This document shows positions 18,215-26,782 of a DNA stretch of 64,000 bases, piece after piece (the stretch's first letter is position 1; each line of letters opens with the position of its first letter). This stretch comes from CAZSSH01 sp964609825 (lineage in GTDB: Bacteria; Verrucomicrobiota; Lentisphaeria; Victivallales; Victivallaceae). The stretch spans positions 1-64,000 of the forward strand of contig CAZSSH010000009.1 in assembly GCA_964609825.1 (NCBI GenBank), read 5' to 3'. The translations under genes were made by a program, and so were the position numbers. Under the pieces are notes generated by a model, which ran no database searches, was not told the origin of the DNA, and was given only the letters and a program-made list of their open reading frames with translations.

Positions 18215-18729
18215 TTGCGATACCTTTCCATCACTTGATCGAGTTTGCCCTGCTCCAGGAGCAACCGGCGAATCGCCTCATATACCGCACCGTGACCACC
18301 GGGCAATTTGGTGCGAAAATCGGCGACTTCATCCAACTCCGGTACGGCGTCGGCGACCGCCACGGCTACCCCGGCGCGCTTCATTACGGGCATGTCAATC
18401 ACATCGTCGCCTAGGTACATGCACTCGTCGGCTTTGAGCTCCAATTCTTTTAAGAGTTTGCGGAAGCTCTCCAGTTTATCCTTGCAGTTTTCGTAACAAA
18501 AGCTCAGTTCGAGCTCCTTGGCGCGACGGCGGTTGGCCTCGCAGCTGCGCCCGGAGAGCATGCCGACCTTGAGGCCTGTGCGCATGGCCATTTTCATCCA
18601 ATGGCCGTCTTTCATGTTAAAAAATTTGATTTCTCCGTCGTCGCTGTAACCGGAGCGGCCGTCGGTGAGGACACCGTCGACATCCAGCACCACGGCTTTG
18701 ATTTTTGAAAAATTAACGCTGAGTGTCAT
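18211..18729 (-). CDS. kdsC: Kdo-8-phosphate phosphatase KdsC
   Basis: 172 residues of the HAD superfamily. The nucleophile motif is LDVDGVLTDG, followed by FNMKDGHWMKMA and MLSGRS, and the magnesium motif YLGDDVIDMPVM near residue 105. These match KdsC, which removes phosphate from Kdo-8-phosphate to give free Kdo. It overlaps kdsA by 17 bp at its start and the OstA-like gene by 4 bp at its end. Confidence 0.94.
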   Translation of the reverse strand: MTLSVNFSKIKAVVLDVDGVLTDGRSGYSDDGEIKFFNMKDGHWMKMAMRTGLKVGMLSGRSCEANRRRAKELELSFCYENCKDKLESFRKLLKELELKADECMYLGDDVIDMPVMKRAGVAVAVADAVPELDEVADFRTKLPGGHGAVYEAIRRLLLEQGKLDQVMERYRK

Positions 18730-19534
18730 AGATCGCCTTTACGCTCTTGAGAATCGTCTCGGCTTCGCTGAAATTGAGCGAGTTGGGCCCGTCGGACAAG
18801 GCTTTGGCCGGGTCGGGGTGAACTTCGGTAAAGAGTACATCAATCCCCACCGCCGCGGCGGCGCGGGCCAGGGGGGCGACAAACTCTTTGCGTCCGCCGG
18901 AGGCATTGCCGAGGCCGCCCGGGAGCTGCACCGAGTGGGTGGCGTCAAATACCACCGGGACGCCAAAGGCGCGCATTTGCACCAGAGAGCGCATGTCCAC
19001 CACCAAATTGTGGTAGCCAAAGGTGGTGCCGCGCTCGGTAAGCATGATTTTTTGGTTTCCGGTCGAGCGGACTTTTTCGACCGCTCCGGCCATGTCCTCG
19101 GGGGCCATAAACTGGCCTTTTTTGATGTTGACCGCTTTGCCGCTCTCGCCGGCGGCGATCAACAAATCGGTCTGGCGGCACAAAAAGGCCGGGATTTGCA
19201 AAATATCGACGACTTTGGCGACTTCTTTGACCTCAAAGGTCTCATGGATGTCAGTGATGACAGGGAGATTGAGCCGGGTCTTGATTTCGCGCAAAATGGC
19301 GAGGCCTTTGTCGAGGCCGGGGCCGCGGACGGAGCCGCCGCTGCTGCGGTTGGCTTTGTCATAGGAGGCTTTAAAGACGTATTGGATATCATGTTTCTGA
19401 CACAAACCGGCCAGAAATTCGGCGGTTTGGAGACAAATTTCAAGCGACTCGGCCATGCAGGGGCCGCCGATCAGGGTCAACTTGCCGTTGCCGATGACAA
19501 GGTTGTTGACATTAACGGGATTTACCGGATTCAT
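18713..19534 (-). CDS. kdsA: Kdo-8-phosphate synthase KdsA
   Basis: 273 residues. Signature segments include IGGPCMAES, FKASYDKANRSS and FDATHSVQLPG, all conserved in KdsA, which condenses phosphoenolpyruvate with arabinose-5-phosphate. In FDATHSVQLPG the usual metal-dependent Cys position cannot be judged by eye. The gene overlaps kdsB by 4 bp and kdsC by 17 bp. Confidence 0.95.
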   Translation of the reverse strand: MNPVNPVNVNNLVIGNGKLTLIGGPCMAESLEICLQTAEFLAGLCQKHDIQYVFKASYDKANRSSGGSVRGPGLDKGLAILREIKTRLNLPVITDIHETFEVKEVAKVVDILQIPAFLCRQTDLLIAAGESGKAVNIKKGQFMAPEDMAGAVEKVRSTGNQKIMLTERGTTFGYHNLVVDMRSLVQMRAFGVPVVFDATHSVQLPGGLGNASGGRKEFVAPLARAAAAVGIDVLFTEVHPDPAKALSDGPNSLNFSEAETILKSVKAIYDTQR

Positions 19535-20277
19535 TTGACGGACAACTCCTTTAATTTCTTTTCGGCCTCGACGAGATCCTCGGGGGTGTCGACGCCGATG
19601 CTTTGCAAATGCGACAGGTGGACGTAAATTTTGATGCCGTTTTCGAGGGCGCGCAGTTGCTCAAGTTTTTCGCAGTTTTCAAGCTTGCCGGGGGCGAGCT
19701 TGACGAATTTTTCGAGCGTCTGTTTGCGAAACGCGTAAATCCCCCAGTGGAGGTAGACGCCCGTGTCCTCGCCGCCCTCGCGCAAATATGGGATCATTGA
19801 GCGGCTGAAATAGAGCGCAAAATTGTCGGCGCCGAAAACGACTTTGACTTTGTTGGGGTTGGCCAGCTCCTCGCGGGTGCCGGGGACGGCGACGGTGGCC
19901 ATTTCGACGGCCGGATTGTCTTTCATGAGGGTAATCAACTCGTCAATCACGCTCACCGGGATCAAAGGCTCGTCGCCCTGGACGTTGATCACGATGTCAA
20001 CATCGCTCCCGGCCTTGGTCATGGCCTCAAAAATCCGGTCGGTGCCGGAGGGGTGGCTCTCCTTGGTCATCACCGCCCGGCCGCCAAACGCGGCTACGGC
20101 GTCGGTGATCAAGGCGTGGTCGGTCGCCACCAATACGAGGTCGGCGGTGCTCGCCGCGGCTTTTTGATAAACGTGCTCGATCATCGGCTTGCCGGCCAGT
20201 TTGGCCAGCGCTTTGGCCGGGAAGCGGGTGCTGCCGTAGCGCGCCGGTATGATCACTGCCGTGAAATTTTTACTCAT
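19531..20277 (-). CDS. kdsB: CMP-Kdo synthetase KdsB
   Basis: 248 residues. The N-terminus has the nucleotidyltransferase motif VIIPARYGSTRFPAKALAK, then HVYQKA, VQGDEPLIP and a C-terminal PEDLVEAEK. KdsB activates Kdo with CTP for transfer to lipid A. It is the promoter-proximal gene of the seven-gene operon running to htpX. Confidence 0.95.
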   Translation of the reverse strand: MSKNFTAVIIPARYGSTRFPAKALAKLAGKPMIEHVYQKAAASTADLVLVATDHALITDAVAAFGGRAVMTKESHPSGTDRIFEAMTKAGSDVDIVINVQGDEPLIPVSVIDELITLMKDNPAVEMATVAVPGTREELANPNKVKVVFGADNFALYFSRSMIPYLREGGEDTGVYLHWGIYAFRKQTLEKFVKLAPGKLENCEKLEQLRALENGIKIYVHLSHLQSIGVDTPEDLVEAEKKLKELSVK

Positions 20278-20309
20278 AACTCATTTTCCTTGATCGTTAC
20301 AATCATAAT

Positions 20310-20337
20310 AATATATCATATTTCATTGAGAAATCAA
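20310..20337 (-). promoter_or_regulatory. Promoter of the kds-lpt operon
   Basis: On the minus strand TTGATT (20337-20332) and TATATT (20315-20310) are 16 bp apart, about 32 bp upstream of the kdsB ATG. Confidence 0.45.
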
Positions 20338-20465
20338 TTGCAATTTGCCAAAAAGGTATTATTTTAGATATAGATTGCGCCCGATGCGAAGCATTTACGG
20401 CAACGGTGTTTCCGCTTCGGACACCGCGTGTTTCAGCGATAATTTGAAATTGAGGAGTGAACTTC

Positions 20466-21014
20466 ATGAATATCCCCGAATTGTTTTCGACCGCGGTCGT
20501 TTTGATCGATATGCAAGAGCGGCTGGTCCCGGCGATGACCGCCGCCCCCGAGTGCCTGAACCGCCAAAAAGTGCTGCTGGAGGCGGCCAAAGTTCTCAAG
20601 CTTGACGTTTTGGTCAGCGAGCAATACCCGAGCGGTCTCGGCAGCACCGTCGGGGAAATCAAAGCCGTGTTACCGGAAAATACTCCGGTGATCGCCAAAA
20701 CCAGTTTTTCGTGCTTCGGCGAGAGCGCTTTTGTCGCCGCTCTGGAAGCCAAAAAACGCAAGAGTCTGATCATTGCCGGGATTGAGAGCCATGTCTGCGT
20801 CTATCAAAGTGTGATGGATGCCTTGGGCCGCAGATATGAGGTCTTTGTCCTTGCCGATGCGGTGACGAGCCGGTTGGAGGAGAGCAAAAAGCTCGCGTTG
20901 TCGGCGATGCGCCATGCCGGGGCCAATGTGATTAATGTCGAGGCGGCGCTCTTTTTGTTGTTGCGCGACGCCAAACATCCCGATTTTAAAGCCATTTCAA
21001 AGTTAGTTCGATAA
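20466..21014 (+). CDS. Isochorismatase-like cysteine hydrolase
   Basis: 182 residues from the ATG that follows TTGAGGAG; a GTG nine bases earlier is less likely. The triad residues of the superfamily are visible: Asp in VVLIDMQERL, Lys in AKTSFSCFG, and Cys in GIESHVCVYQSVMDALG. It is closest in style to YcaC-like hydrolases that act on small amides. The substrate is unknown. It precedes the sugar isomerase by 23 bp and is probably cotranscribed. Confidence 0.88.
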   Translation: MNIPELFSTAVVLIDMQERLVPAMTAAPECLNRQKVLLEAAKVLKLDVLVSEQYPSGLGSTVGEIKAVLPENTPVIAKTSFSCFGESAFVAALEAKKRKSLIIAGIESHVCVYQSVMDALGRRYEVFVLADAVTSRLEESKKLALSAMRHAGANVINVEAALFLLLRDAKHPDFKAISKLVR

Positions 21015-21037
21015 AAATATCAATAGAGGAGGATCAA

Positions 21038-22033
21038 ATGTCACGCAAAGTCACTATGTTTACCGGCCAATGGGCCGATCTCCCGCTCGAAACGTTGGCC
21101 AAAAAAGCCGCCGACTGGGGCTATGACGGCCTTGAGCTGGCCTGCTGGGGCGACCATTTTGATCCCAAATTGGGTGCTCAGTCTAAGGCTTATTGCGATG
21201 ACAAGCGCGCTTTGCTCGAGAAATACGGCCTGGGCGTCTGGGCGATCAGCAACCATTTGGCCGGGCAATTGATTTGCGACCCCAACTTTGACCACCGCTC
21301 CGACGGTTTCGCCCCCAAAGAGCTGGCGGGCAATGCCGAGGGCAAGCGCCAGTGGGGCATCCAACAGATGAAATACGCGGCCAAAGCCGCCGCCAATCTC
21401 GGCGTCCCGGTGGTCAATGGTTTCACCGGTTCGCCGATCTGGCACATGATTTACAGTTTCCCGCCCGTCACCAAGCAGATGGTTACCGACGGCTTCAAGT
21501 ATTTTGCCAAAATGTTCAACCCGATTTTGGACGAATTTGCCGCCAACAATGTCAAATTTGCGCTCGAAGTGCACCCGACCGAAATCGCCTTTGACATTGG
21601 TACCGCCCGCCGCGCCTTGGAGGCGATCGACTACCGCCCCGAGTTCGGCTTTAACTTTGACCCCAGCCACTTGCACTGGCAGATGGTCGATCCGGTTAAA
21701 TTTATTGAGAATTTTCCCAACCGGATTTACCACGTTCACGTCAAGGATGCGACGCTGCTGTTGGACGGCACGACCGGGATTCTTGCCTCGCACCTCGATT
21801 TTGACCAACCCGGGCGCGGCTGGAATTTCCGCAGCCCCGGCCACGGCGAAGTCGACTTTGAGGAGATCATCCGCGCGTTGAACCTCGTCAAGTATCAGGG
21901 CCCGTTGTCGGTTGAGTGGGAGGACTGCGGCATGGATCGCGAGTACGGCGCCGCCGATGCCTGCGAGTTTGTGCATCAACTGGATTTCTCGCCGTCCAAC
22001 GTCCAGTTTGACGCGGCGTTTGACAAAAAGTAA
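21038..22033 (+). CDS. Sugar phosphate isomerase/epimerase (xylose isomerase-like TIM barrel)
   Basis: 331 residues, start preceded by GAGGAGG. Motifs of the AP-endonuclease-2-like TIM barrel are present: DWGYDGLELACWGDHFDP, the metal ligand Glu in ALEVHPTEIAFD, FNFDPSHLHWQ, YHVHVKDA and SVEWEDCGMD. These supply the Glu, Asp, His and Glu metal site. It should convert a keto sugar or sugar phosphate in the cytoplasm; the exact sugar is not readable. A strong hairpin terminator follows. Confidence 0.88.
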   Translation: MSRKVTMFTGQWADLPLETLAKKAADWGYDGLELACWGDHFDPKLGAQSKAYCDDKRALLEKYGLGVWAISNHLAGQLICDPNFDHRSDGFAPKELAGNAEGKRQWGIQQMKYAAKAAANLGVPVVNGFTGSPIWHMIYSFPPVTKQMVTDGFKYFAKMFNPILDEFAANNVKFALEVHPTEIAFDIGTARRALEAIDYRPEFGFNFDPSHLHWQMVDPVKFIENFPNRIYHVHVKDATLLLDGTTGILASHLDFDQPGRGWNFRSPGHGEVDFEEIIRALNLVKYQGPLSVEWEDCGMDREYGAADACEFVHQLDFSPSNVQFDAAFDKK

Positions 22034-22065
22034 TCACCACGGGAGAAGGGATTATTTTTGAGAGC

Positions 22066-22102
22066 AGCCGTTTTGCGTTGGCGCGCAAAACGGCTCCATT
22101 TT
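22066..22102 (+). terminator. Strong intrinsic terminator
   Basis: A 12-bp stem (AGCCGTTTTGCG with its complement) around a 6-base loop, followed by CCATTTTT. It ends only about 13 bp before the ATG of the solute-binding protein gene. Confidence 0.8.
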
Positions 22103-22114
22103 TAAGGGATAAAG

Positions 22115-23605
22115 ATGAAAAAGTTGTTTTTGTTATTGTTGACGATTTTGATTGCCGCCTCCGTCTACACGATGTTGAGCAGCAAAAAAAAGACGCAAAA
22201 AACGCCGGTGATCTCATGGCGCACCGACGCCAACCCGCAGCGGTTGGAGCAAATTGACCTTTTTCACCAATATTTGCGCGATCACCGTTTGGTCAATGCC
22301 GACGGTGACCCGGCAGTGAAGCTGGAGCTTGACTCGGCCAACAATCAAAGCACCCTGATTCAAGCGGTGTCCGGCACCGCGGGTGATATTTTGGATGTGC
22401 CCGACCCGCAGATGTATCAGATGCTCGGCGTCTGTACCGACCTTTTGCCTGCTGCCGTCAAAGACGGCTACGGCTACCTCGATACCTACGAGGGGATGCG
22501 CCCTTACATTTATTATGACGGTGAACAAATCGCCTTTCCGGCCAACGCGGCGGTGTTCGGCTGGTGGATCAATACCGACACCTTGCAAAAGCTTGGCATG
22601 GCGGTGCCGCCGGAGGAGTGGACACCCGGGGAGTTTGAGGCCTTCGGCAAAGAATTCGTCAAGCGCGCCAACGAGGGCAAGGCCCGGCAGGACTCGTTTG
22701 TCACCGGTTCACTCGACAGCCCCAACGGCTCAATGTTGTTAAACGTGATCAACCGCAGCCGTGGCTGTGATATGTTTAACGAGACCATGACCGCTTGCAT
22801 CGCCGACAACCCGGTGATGGTTGAAACCTTGAAATTGATGAAAAAGTGGACGTTTGAAGACCGTTTGTTTCCGACCGCCTCCGATGTGGCATCGATGAGT
22901 GCCGACAGCGGCTACGGCGGCGCCGATATGGCCAATTTGGTGGCGGGCAAATATGCTTTGATCACCACCGGTCGCTATTGCCTGATCCGGATTCGCGAAT
23001 TTCGCGAGAAATTCAACCTCTCGTTGTCGCAGCTGCCGATGTACGAGTTTAAAAATCTCTCCTGCTCCGGGCGCGCCTCAATTCTTTACCGGGGAAGCAA
23101 CAATCCCGAGGCGGCCAAGCTTTATTATCAGTTTTTGGCCAGCCGCGAGTACAATCAGTTTATTTTGGCGAAATCCGACGGCTTGCCCCCCAAACTCTCC
23201 ACGGTGCGCGATTTGCTGCCCAAGATCAAGGAGCAGTATCCGCGTGAGGGCAGCGTCCATGAGATAGAGGCCAAGTGGATGGAGTCGGTCGCTTTGCCCA
23301 AATCGATCTGCCGGTATTTGAAACCCGGCGGGGTGGATTGGACGGGGAGCCACCTCAACCGCTACTTTTTTGACCGCTGCACCGCCGAGGAAGCGGCGGC
23401 CGGGATTCAGGCCCGGGTCAACGCCGACATCGCCCTTGCCGTTAACGCCAATCCGGCGTTAAAAGAACGTTATGAAAAAGATGTCAAGTTGCAGCAGTCG
23501 ATTGACGAGTACAAAAAAGCCGGCAAAAAAATTCCGGCAGCATGGGTAAAAAATCCGTTTTACCGCAAATATTACCAGGCCAAAAACATGCTTGAGCAGC
23601 CATAA
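22115..23605 (+). CDS. Extracellular solute-binding protein (family 1-like)
   Basis: 496 residues. The N-terminus is a hydrophobic anchor (LFLLLLTILIAASVYTML) without a lipobox Cys, so it is either cleaved or membrane-tethered. The body fits a sugar-type binding protein: AVFGWWINTDTLQKLGM, PPEEWTPGEFEAFGKEF, LVAGKYALITTGRY, then ASILYRGSNNPEAAKLYYQFL. No ABC permease or ATPase gene is nearby, so it must use a transporter encoded elsewhere or serve another role. It lies between a terminator and the alcohol dehydrogenase gene (15-bp gap). Confidence 0.85.
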   Translation: MKKLFLLLLTILIAASVYTMLSSKKKTQKTPVISWRTDANPQRLEQIDLFHQYLRDHRLVNADGDPAVKLELDSANNQSTLIQAVSGTAGDILDVPDPQMYQMLGVCTDLLPAAVKDGYGYLDTYEGMRPYIYYDGEQIAFPANAAVFGWWINTDTLQKLGMAVPPEEWTPGEFEAFGKEFVKRANEGKARQDSFVTGSLDSPNGSMLLNVINRSRGCDMFNETMTACIADNPVMVETLKLMKKWTFEDRLFPTASDVASMSADSGYGGADMANLVAGKYALITTGRYCLIRIREFREKFNLSLSQLPMYEFKNLSCSGRASILYRGSNNPEAAKLYYQFLASREYNQFILAKSDGLPPKLSTVRDLLPKIKEQYPREGSVHEIEAKWMESVALPKSICRYLKPGGVDWTGSHLNRYFFDRCTAEEAAAGIQARVNADIALAVNANPALKERYEKDVKLQQSIDEYKKAGKKIPAAWVKNPFYRKYYQAKNMLEQP

Positions 23606-23620
23606 CGAGGGAGAGTTGTC

Positions 23621-24775
23621 ATGGATAATTTCAGTTTTTGCACCCCCACCAAAGTCGTTTTCGGCAAAGGCAGCATTGCCGGATTGCCCGATTTGATCGC
23701 CAAAAAATCCAAAGTTTTAATTACTTACGGCGGCGGTTCGATTTTTAAAAATACGGTTTACGAGCAAGTCATCCAAGCCCTCAAAGGGTATCAGATTGTC
23801 GAATTTGGCGGCATTGAGCCCAATCCCCGTTATGAAACTTGTCAAAAAGCCGCCGAGCTTGCCCGGCGCGAAAAAGTCGACTTTTTGCTCGCGGTGGGCG
23901 GGGGTTCGGTCCTGGACGGTACCAAGTTCATCGCCGCTGCCGCCAAATATCAGGGGGAGAATGCGTGGGACATTGTCCGCAAGGGGTTGACCGTGACGGA
24001 CGCAATTCCTTTGGGCGATATCATGACGCTCCCCGCCACCGGCTCGGAGATGAATGCTGGGGCGGTGATTTCCAACCCGGCCACCGGCGAAAAGCTGCCG
24101 TTTTTCTCCGAGCTGGTCATGCCCAAGTTTTCCATCATCGACCCCGCGGCGACCTTTACTTTACCTCCCCGGCAGACGGCCAATGGGATCATCGACACCT
24201 TTGTCCATGTGATGGAGCAATACGCGACCCGCAGTGTCAACACTCCGGTGCAGGACTTGTCGGCGCTGGCGGTCATCCGCACTTTGATACAGGAAGCCCC
24301 CAAAGTCATGGCCGACCCCAATGATTACGACGCTCGCGCCAATTTGTGCTGGTGCGCCACGTTGGGGCTCAACGGCTGGCTCGGCTTGGGCTGCGTCCAG
24401 GACTGGGCGACCCACATGATCGGCCACGAGCTTACCGCCGAGTACGGCCTTGACCACGCTCAGACGCTGGCGATCGTGATGCCGCGCGTCTGGCAGTATG
24501 AGTTTGCCGCCAAAAAGGCCAAGCTCGCCTTGATGGCGCGCGAAGTCTGGCACTCGTGCGAGTGCGGCGAGGATCAGGCTGCGCGAGCCGCGATTGCCAA
24601 TACGGTTAATTTCTTTGCCTCACTGGGGGTCAAAACCGATTTGGCCGGGTACGGGATTGACGCGGCGCAGGCGGCCAAAAAGGTGCGGCAGCGCCTTGCC
24701 GCCCGCAAAGTCAAGTTGGGCGAAAACTGCGACATTGACGGCAAAGCTGCCGAAGCAATTTTAATTAACTGTTGA
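23621..24775 (+). CDS. Iron-containing alcohol dehydrogenase (YqhD/BdhA-like)
   Basis: 384 residues. The opening FSFCTPTKVVFGKGSI and the nucleotide motif LAVGGGSVLDGTK mark the butanol dehydrogenase/YqhD branch. The metal site is formed by Asp in GIIDTFVHVMEQ, His in THMIGHELTAEYGLDHAQTL and nearby residues. ATGSEMN is the family signature. It probably reduces aldehydes with NADPH. It is followed by queC. Confidence 0.92.
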   Translation: MDNFSFCTPTKVVFGKGSIAGLPDLIAKKSKVLITYGGGSIFKNTVYEQVIQALKGYQIVEFGGIEPNPRYETCQKAAELARREKVDFLLAVGGGSVLDGTKFIAAAAKYQGENAWDIVRKGLTVTDAIPLGDIMTLPATGSEMNAGAVISNPATGEKLPFFSELVMPKFSIIDPAATFTLPPRQTANGIIDTFVHVMEQYATRSVNTPVQDLSALAVIRTLIQEAPKVMADPNDYDARANLCWCATLGLNGWLGLGCVQDWATHMIGHELTAEYGLDHAQTLAIVMPRVWQYEFAAKKAKLALMAREVWHSCECGEDQAARAAIANTVNFFASLGVKTDLAGYGIDAAQAAKKVRQRLAARKVKLGENCDIDGKAAEAILINC

Positions 24776-24798
24776 AAATGTTAAGGATCGATAAAACA

Positions 24799-25473
24799 AT
24801 GAAAAAAGCAGTGGTTTTATTAAGCGGCGGGCTCGACTCCGCCACTTGTCTCGCGATTGCCAAAACGGAGTTTGAGTGCTACACGTTGTCCTTTGACTAC
24901 GGTCAGCGGCACCGTTGCGAATTGGCGGCGGCGGACAAGATTTCGCGGGCCTTGGGGGCCCAAAAGCACATCGTGATTGACATCAATTTGCGCGCGTGGG
25001 GCGGCTCGGCGCTGACCGACGACAAGATTGCCGTCCCGGCGGGCTCGCTCTGCTCGGACAAGATCCCGGCGACTTACGTCCCGGCACGAAATTTGATTTT
25101 TCTCTCCTTTGCGACCGCGTGGGCGGAAGTTTTGGCGGCGCGCGATATTTTTATCGGCGTCAACAGCATGGATTACTCCAACTACCCGGATTGCCGGGGG
25201 GAATTCATCCGCGCCTTTACCGAGGCGGCCCGGCTGGGCACCAAAGCAGCGGATGAAAAGTGGGCCTTTGCCATCAACGCTCCGCTGCAAAATTTGACCA
25301 AATCCGAGATCATCCGCCGCGGGCTTGAGCTTGGAGTCGATTACTCATTGACCACCAGTTGCTATAACCCGTCGCCGTCCGGGCTCTCCTGCGGCAAATG
25401 TGACAGCTGTTTGCTGCGCGCTGCCGGTTTCGCCGAGGCAAAGGTCAAGGACCCGACGCATTATGTCCAATGA
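24799..25473 (+). CDS. queC: 7-cyano-7-deazaguanine synthase QueC
   Basis: 224 residues starting MKKAVVLLSGGLDSAT, the ATP pyrophosphatase P-loop. The zinc site is CysX8CysX2CysX2Cys near residue 195 (TSCYNPSPSGLSCGKCDSC). ATYVPARNLIFLS and INSMDYSNYPDCRGEF-like motifs are typical. It makes preQ0 for queuosine. Upstream TTG and ATG codons in frame exist at 24772 and 24778, but AAGGA sits better for 24799. No queD, queE or queF is in the window. Its end overlaps the next gene by 11 bp. Confidence 0.94.
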   Translation: MKKAVVLLSGGLDSATCLAIAKTEFECYTLSFDYGQRHRCELAAADKISRALGAQKHIVIDINLRAWGGSALTDDKIAVPAGSLCSDKIPATYVPARNLIFLSFATAWAEVLAARDIFIGVNSMDYSNYPDCRGEFIRAFTEAARLGTKAADEKWAFAINAPLQNLTKSEIIRRGLELGVDYSLTTSCYNPSPSGLSCGKCDSCLLRAAGFAEAKVKDPTHYVQ

Positions 25474-26206
25474 GTTTTTAAATCAGCCGCTGCGCTCACA
25501 GCGCACGTCACTCTTGCTTGGGCCGGAGAATTTGCAAAAATTGGCGTCGGCGCGCGTCTTGGTTTTGGGCTTGGGCGGCGTTGGCGCGTTTGCCGCCGAG
25601 GCATTGGCCCGCGCCGGGGTGGGGGAGTTGGTTTTGATCGACTCCGACAACGTTGAGGAGAGCAACTGCAACCGGCAATTGATTGCCTTGACTTCGACGC
25701 TGGGGAAACCCAAGGCCGAGGTGCTGGCCGCGCGTGTCCGCGACATCAATCCCGCCGTCAAGGTGACGCCGTTGATTCAATACTTGGAGGATGCCAATAT
25801 TGATGAGTTGCTCGCATCCGGTTTTGACTTTGCCGTCGATGCCATCGACAGCTTGACCCCCAAGGTCAACTTTATTTTAAAATGCCGCTCGGCCAAGATT
25901 CCGACCGTGAGCGCCTTGGGAGCAGGCGGCAAGCTCGACCCGGCGCAGGTTCGCTTGGCCGACATCTCCAAAACTTACGGCTGCGCACTCGGGCGGGTGG
26001 TCCGCAAAAAATTGCGCGACAATCAGGTATACAAAGGGGTGATGACGGTGTTTTCGCCTGAAATCGTCGACCCGGAGGCGGTCTACACTTACCCGAAGGA
26101 GCTCAAAAATCACCGCTCAATGGCGGGGACGATCTCCTACATGCCGGCGATTTTCGGACTCCACTGTGCGGGCTATGTGATCCGCAAACTCACCGGTAAG
26201 CTTTGA
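25463..26206 (+). CDS. tcdA: tRNA threonylcarbamoyladenosine dehydratase TcdA
   Basis: 247 residues of the E1/ThiF/MoeB fold. Near the N-terminus RVLVLGLGGVGAFAAEALAR is the ATP-binding glycine loop, followed by LIDSDNVEESNCNRQL. The adenylation Asp is in VDAIDSLTPKV. The C-terminal PEIVDPE and SYMPAIFGLHCAGYVI fit TcdA (CsdL), which cyclises t6A in tRNA. The start ATG lies inside the end of queC. A hairpin terminator follows. Confidence 0.9.
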   Translation: MSNEFLNQPLRSQRTSLLLGPENLQKLASARVLVLGLGGVGAFAAEALARAGVGELVLIDSDNVEESNCNRQLIALTSTLGKPKAEVLAARVRDINPAVKVTPLIQYLEDANIDELLASGFDFAVDAIDSLTPKVNFILKCRSAKIPTVSALGAGGKLDPAQVRLADISKTYGCALGRVVRKKLRDNQVYKGVMTVFSPEIVDPEAVYTYPKELKNHRSMAGTISYMPAIFGLHCAGYVIRKLTGKL

Positions 26207-26216
26207 AAAAAAGCAA

Positions 26217-26249
26217 AAAAAAGGACGGCTAAAATGCCGTCCTTTTTAC
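26217..26249. terminator. Bidirectional intrinsic terminator
   Basis: AAAAGGACGGC pairs with GCCGTCCTTTT around TAAAAT, with A-rich and T-rich flanks. It lies between the convergent genes tcdA and the secreted-protein gene at 26264. Confidence 0.85.
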
Positions 26250-26263
26250 TTTCATCACCCCGA

Positions 26264-26764
26264 TTACGGAGTAATCTGGATGAATTTGACGTTGGTGATT
26301 TCAAGCGTGGTCCCTTCGGGCACGAAACCGAGGAAAAGACCGGGAGCGCGCACGGGAACTTTGACATCCGCTTTGATTTCAACCGGGAGCGTTATCGTCT
26401 GGGCAGTCCCCGCTTTGAGATCGACAAAGGTTTGGGCAAAGGTCGTCCACGGCTTGCCGCGCTCCATCACGTTGAACGCGATTTTGGCGTCGCCGCTCGA
26501 CTTGACGGTCAATTCGGCGCGATACTGGCCGGGGGTGAGTCCGCCGTTGTAAGCAGCCGCCCACTGGGCATTGCTGAGATCCTTGGGTTCGCCCGGCGCC
26601 TTTTCGACCGAGAGGGTGATCACGTTGTCGGCAATCGTTTGCTTGAGGGCGCCCTCGACTTTGGAGTAAACGAGATTGTCTTTGCTATTGGTCGGGAGCA
26701 CGGTTTCGGCGGCGTAAACCCCGGCAAACATGCCCAGCAAGGCGAGCAATAAAATTTGTTTCAT
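26264..26764 (-). CDS. Small secreted beta-sandwich protein
   Basis: 166 residues with a signal peptide (MKQILLLALLGMFAGVYAAE). The mature chain has the pattern of a carbohydrate-binding jelly roll: LTPGQYRAELTVKSSGDAKI, VMERGKPWTTFAQTFVDLKAG and ITLPVEIKADVKVPVRAPGL, ending TLEITNVKFIQI. No catalytic motif is visible. It is the last gene of the minus-strand cassette behind the ADP-ribosylglycohydrolase-like gene (18-bp gap) and may bind the glycan attacked by that cassette. AAGGAAGGA precedes the start. Confidence 0.75.
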   Translation of the reverse strand: MKQILLLALLGMFAGVYAAETVLPTNSKDNLVYSKVEGALKQTIADNVITLSVEKAPGEPKDLSNAQWAAAYNGGLTPGQYRAELTVKSSGDAKIAFNVMERGKPWTTFAQTFVDLKAGTAQTITLPVEIKADVKVPVRAPGLFLGFVPEGTTLEITNVKFIQITP

Positions 26765-26782
26765 GATTTTGATTCCTTCCTT

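Noticed and set aside
25400..25462. Longer TcdA start
   Set aside because: It would lie within queC in another frame and the Cys/Arg-rich residues do not fit the family; ATG at 25463 is preferred.
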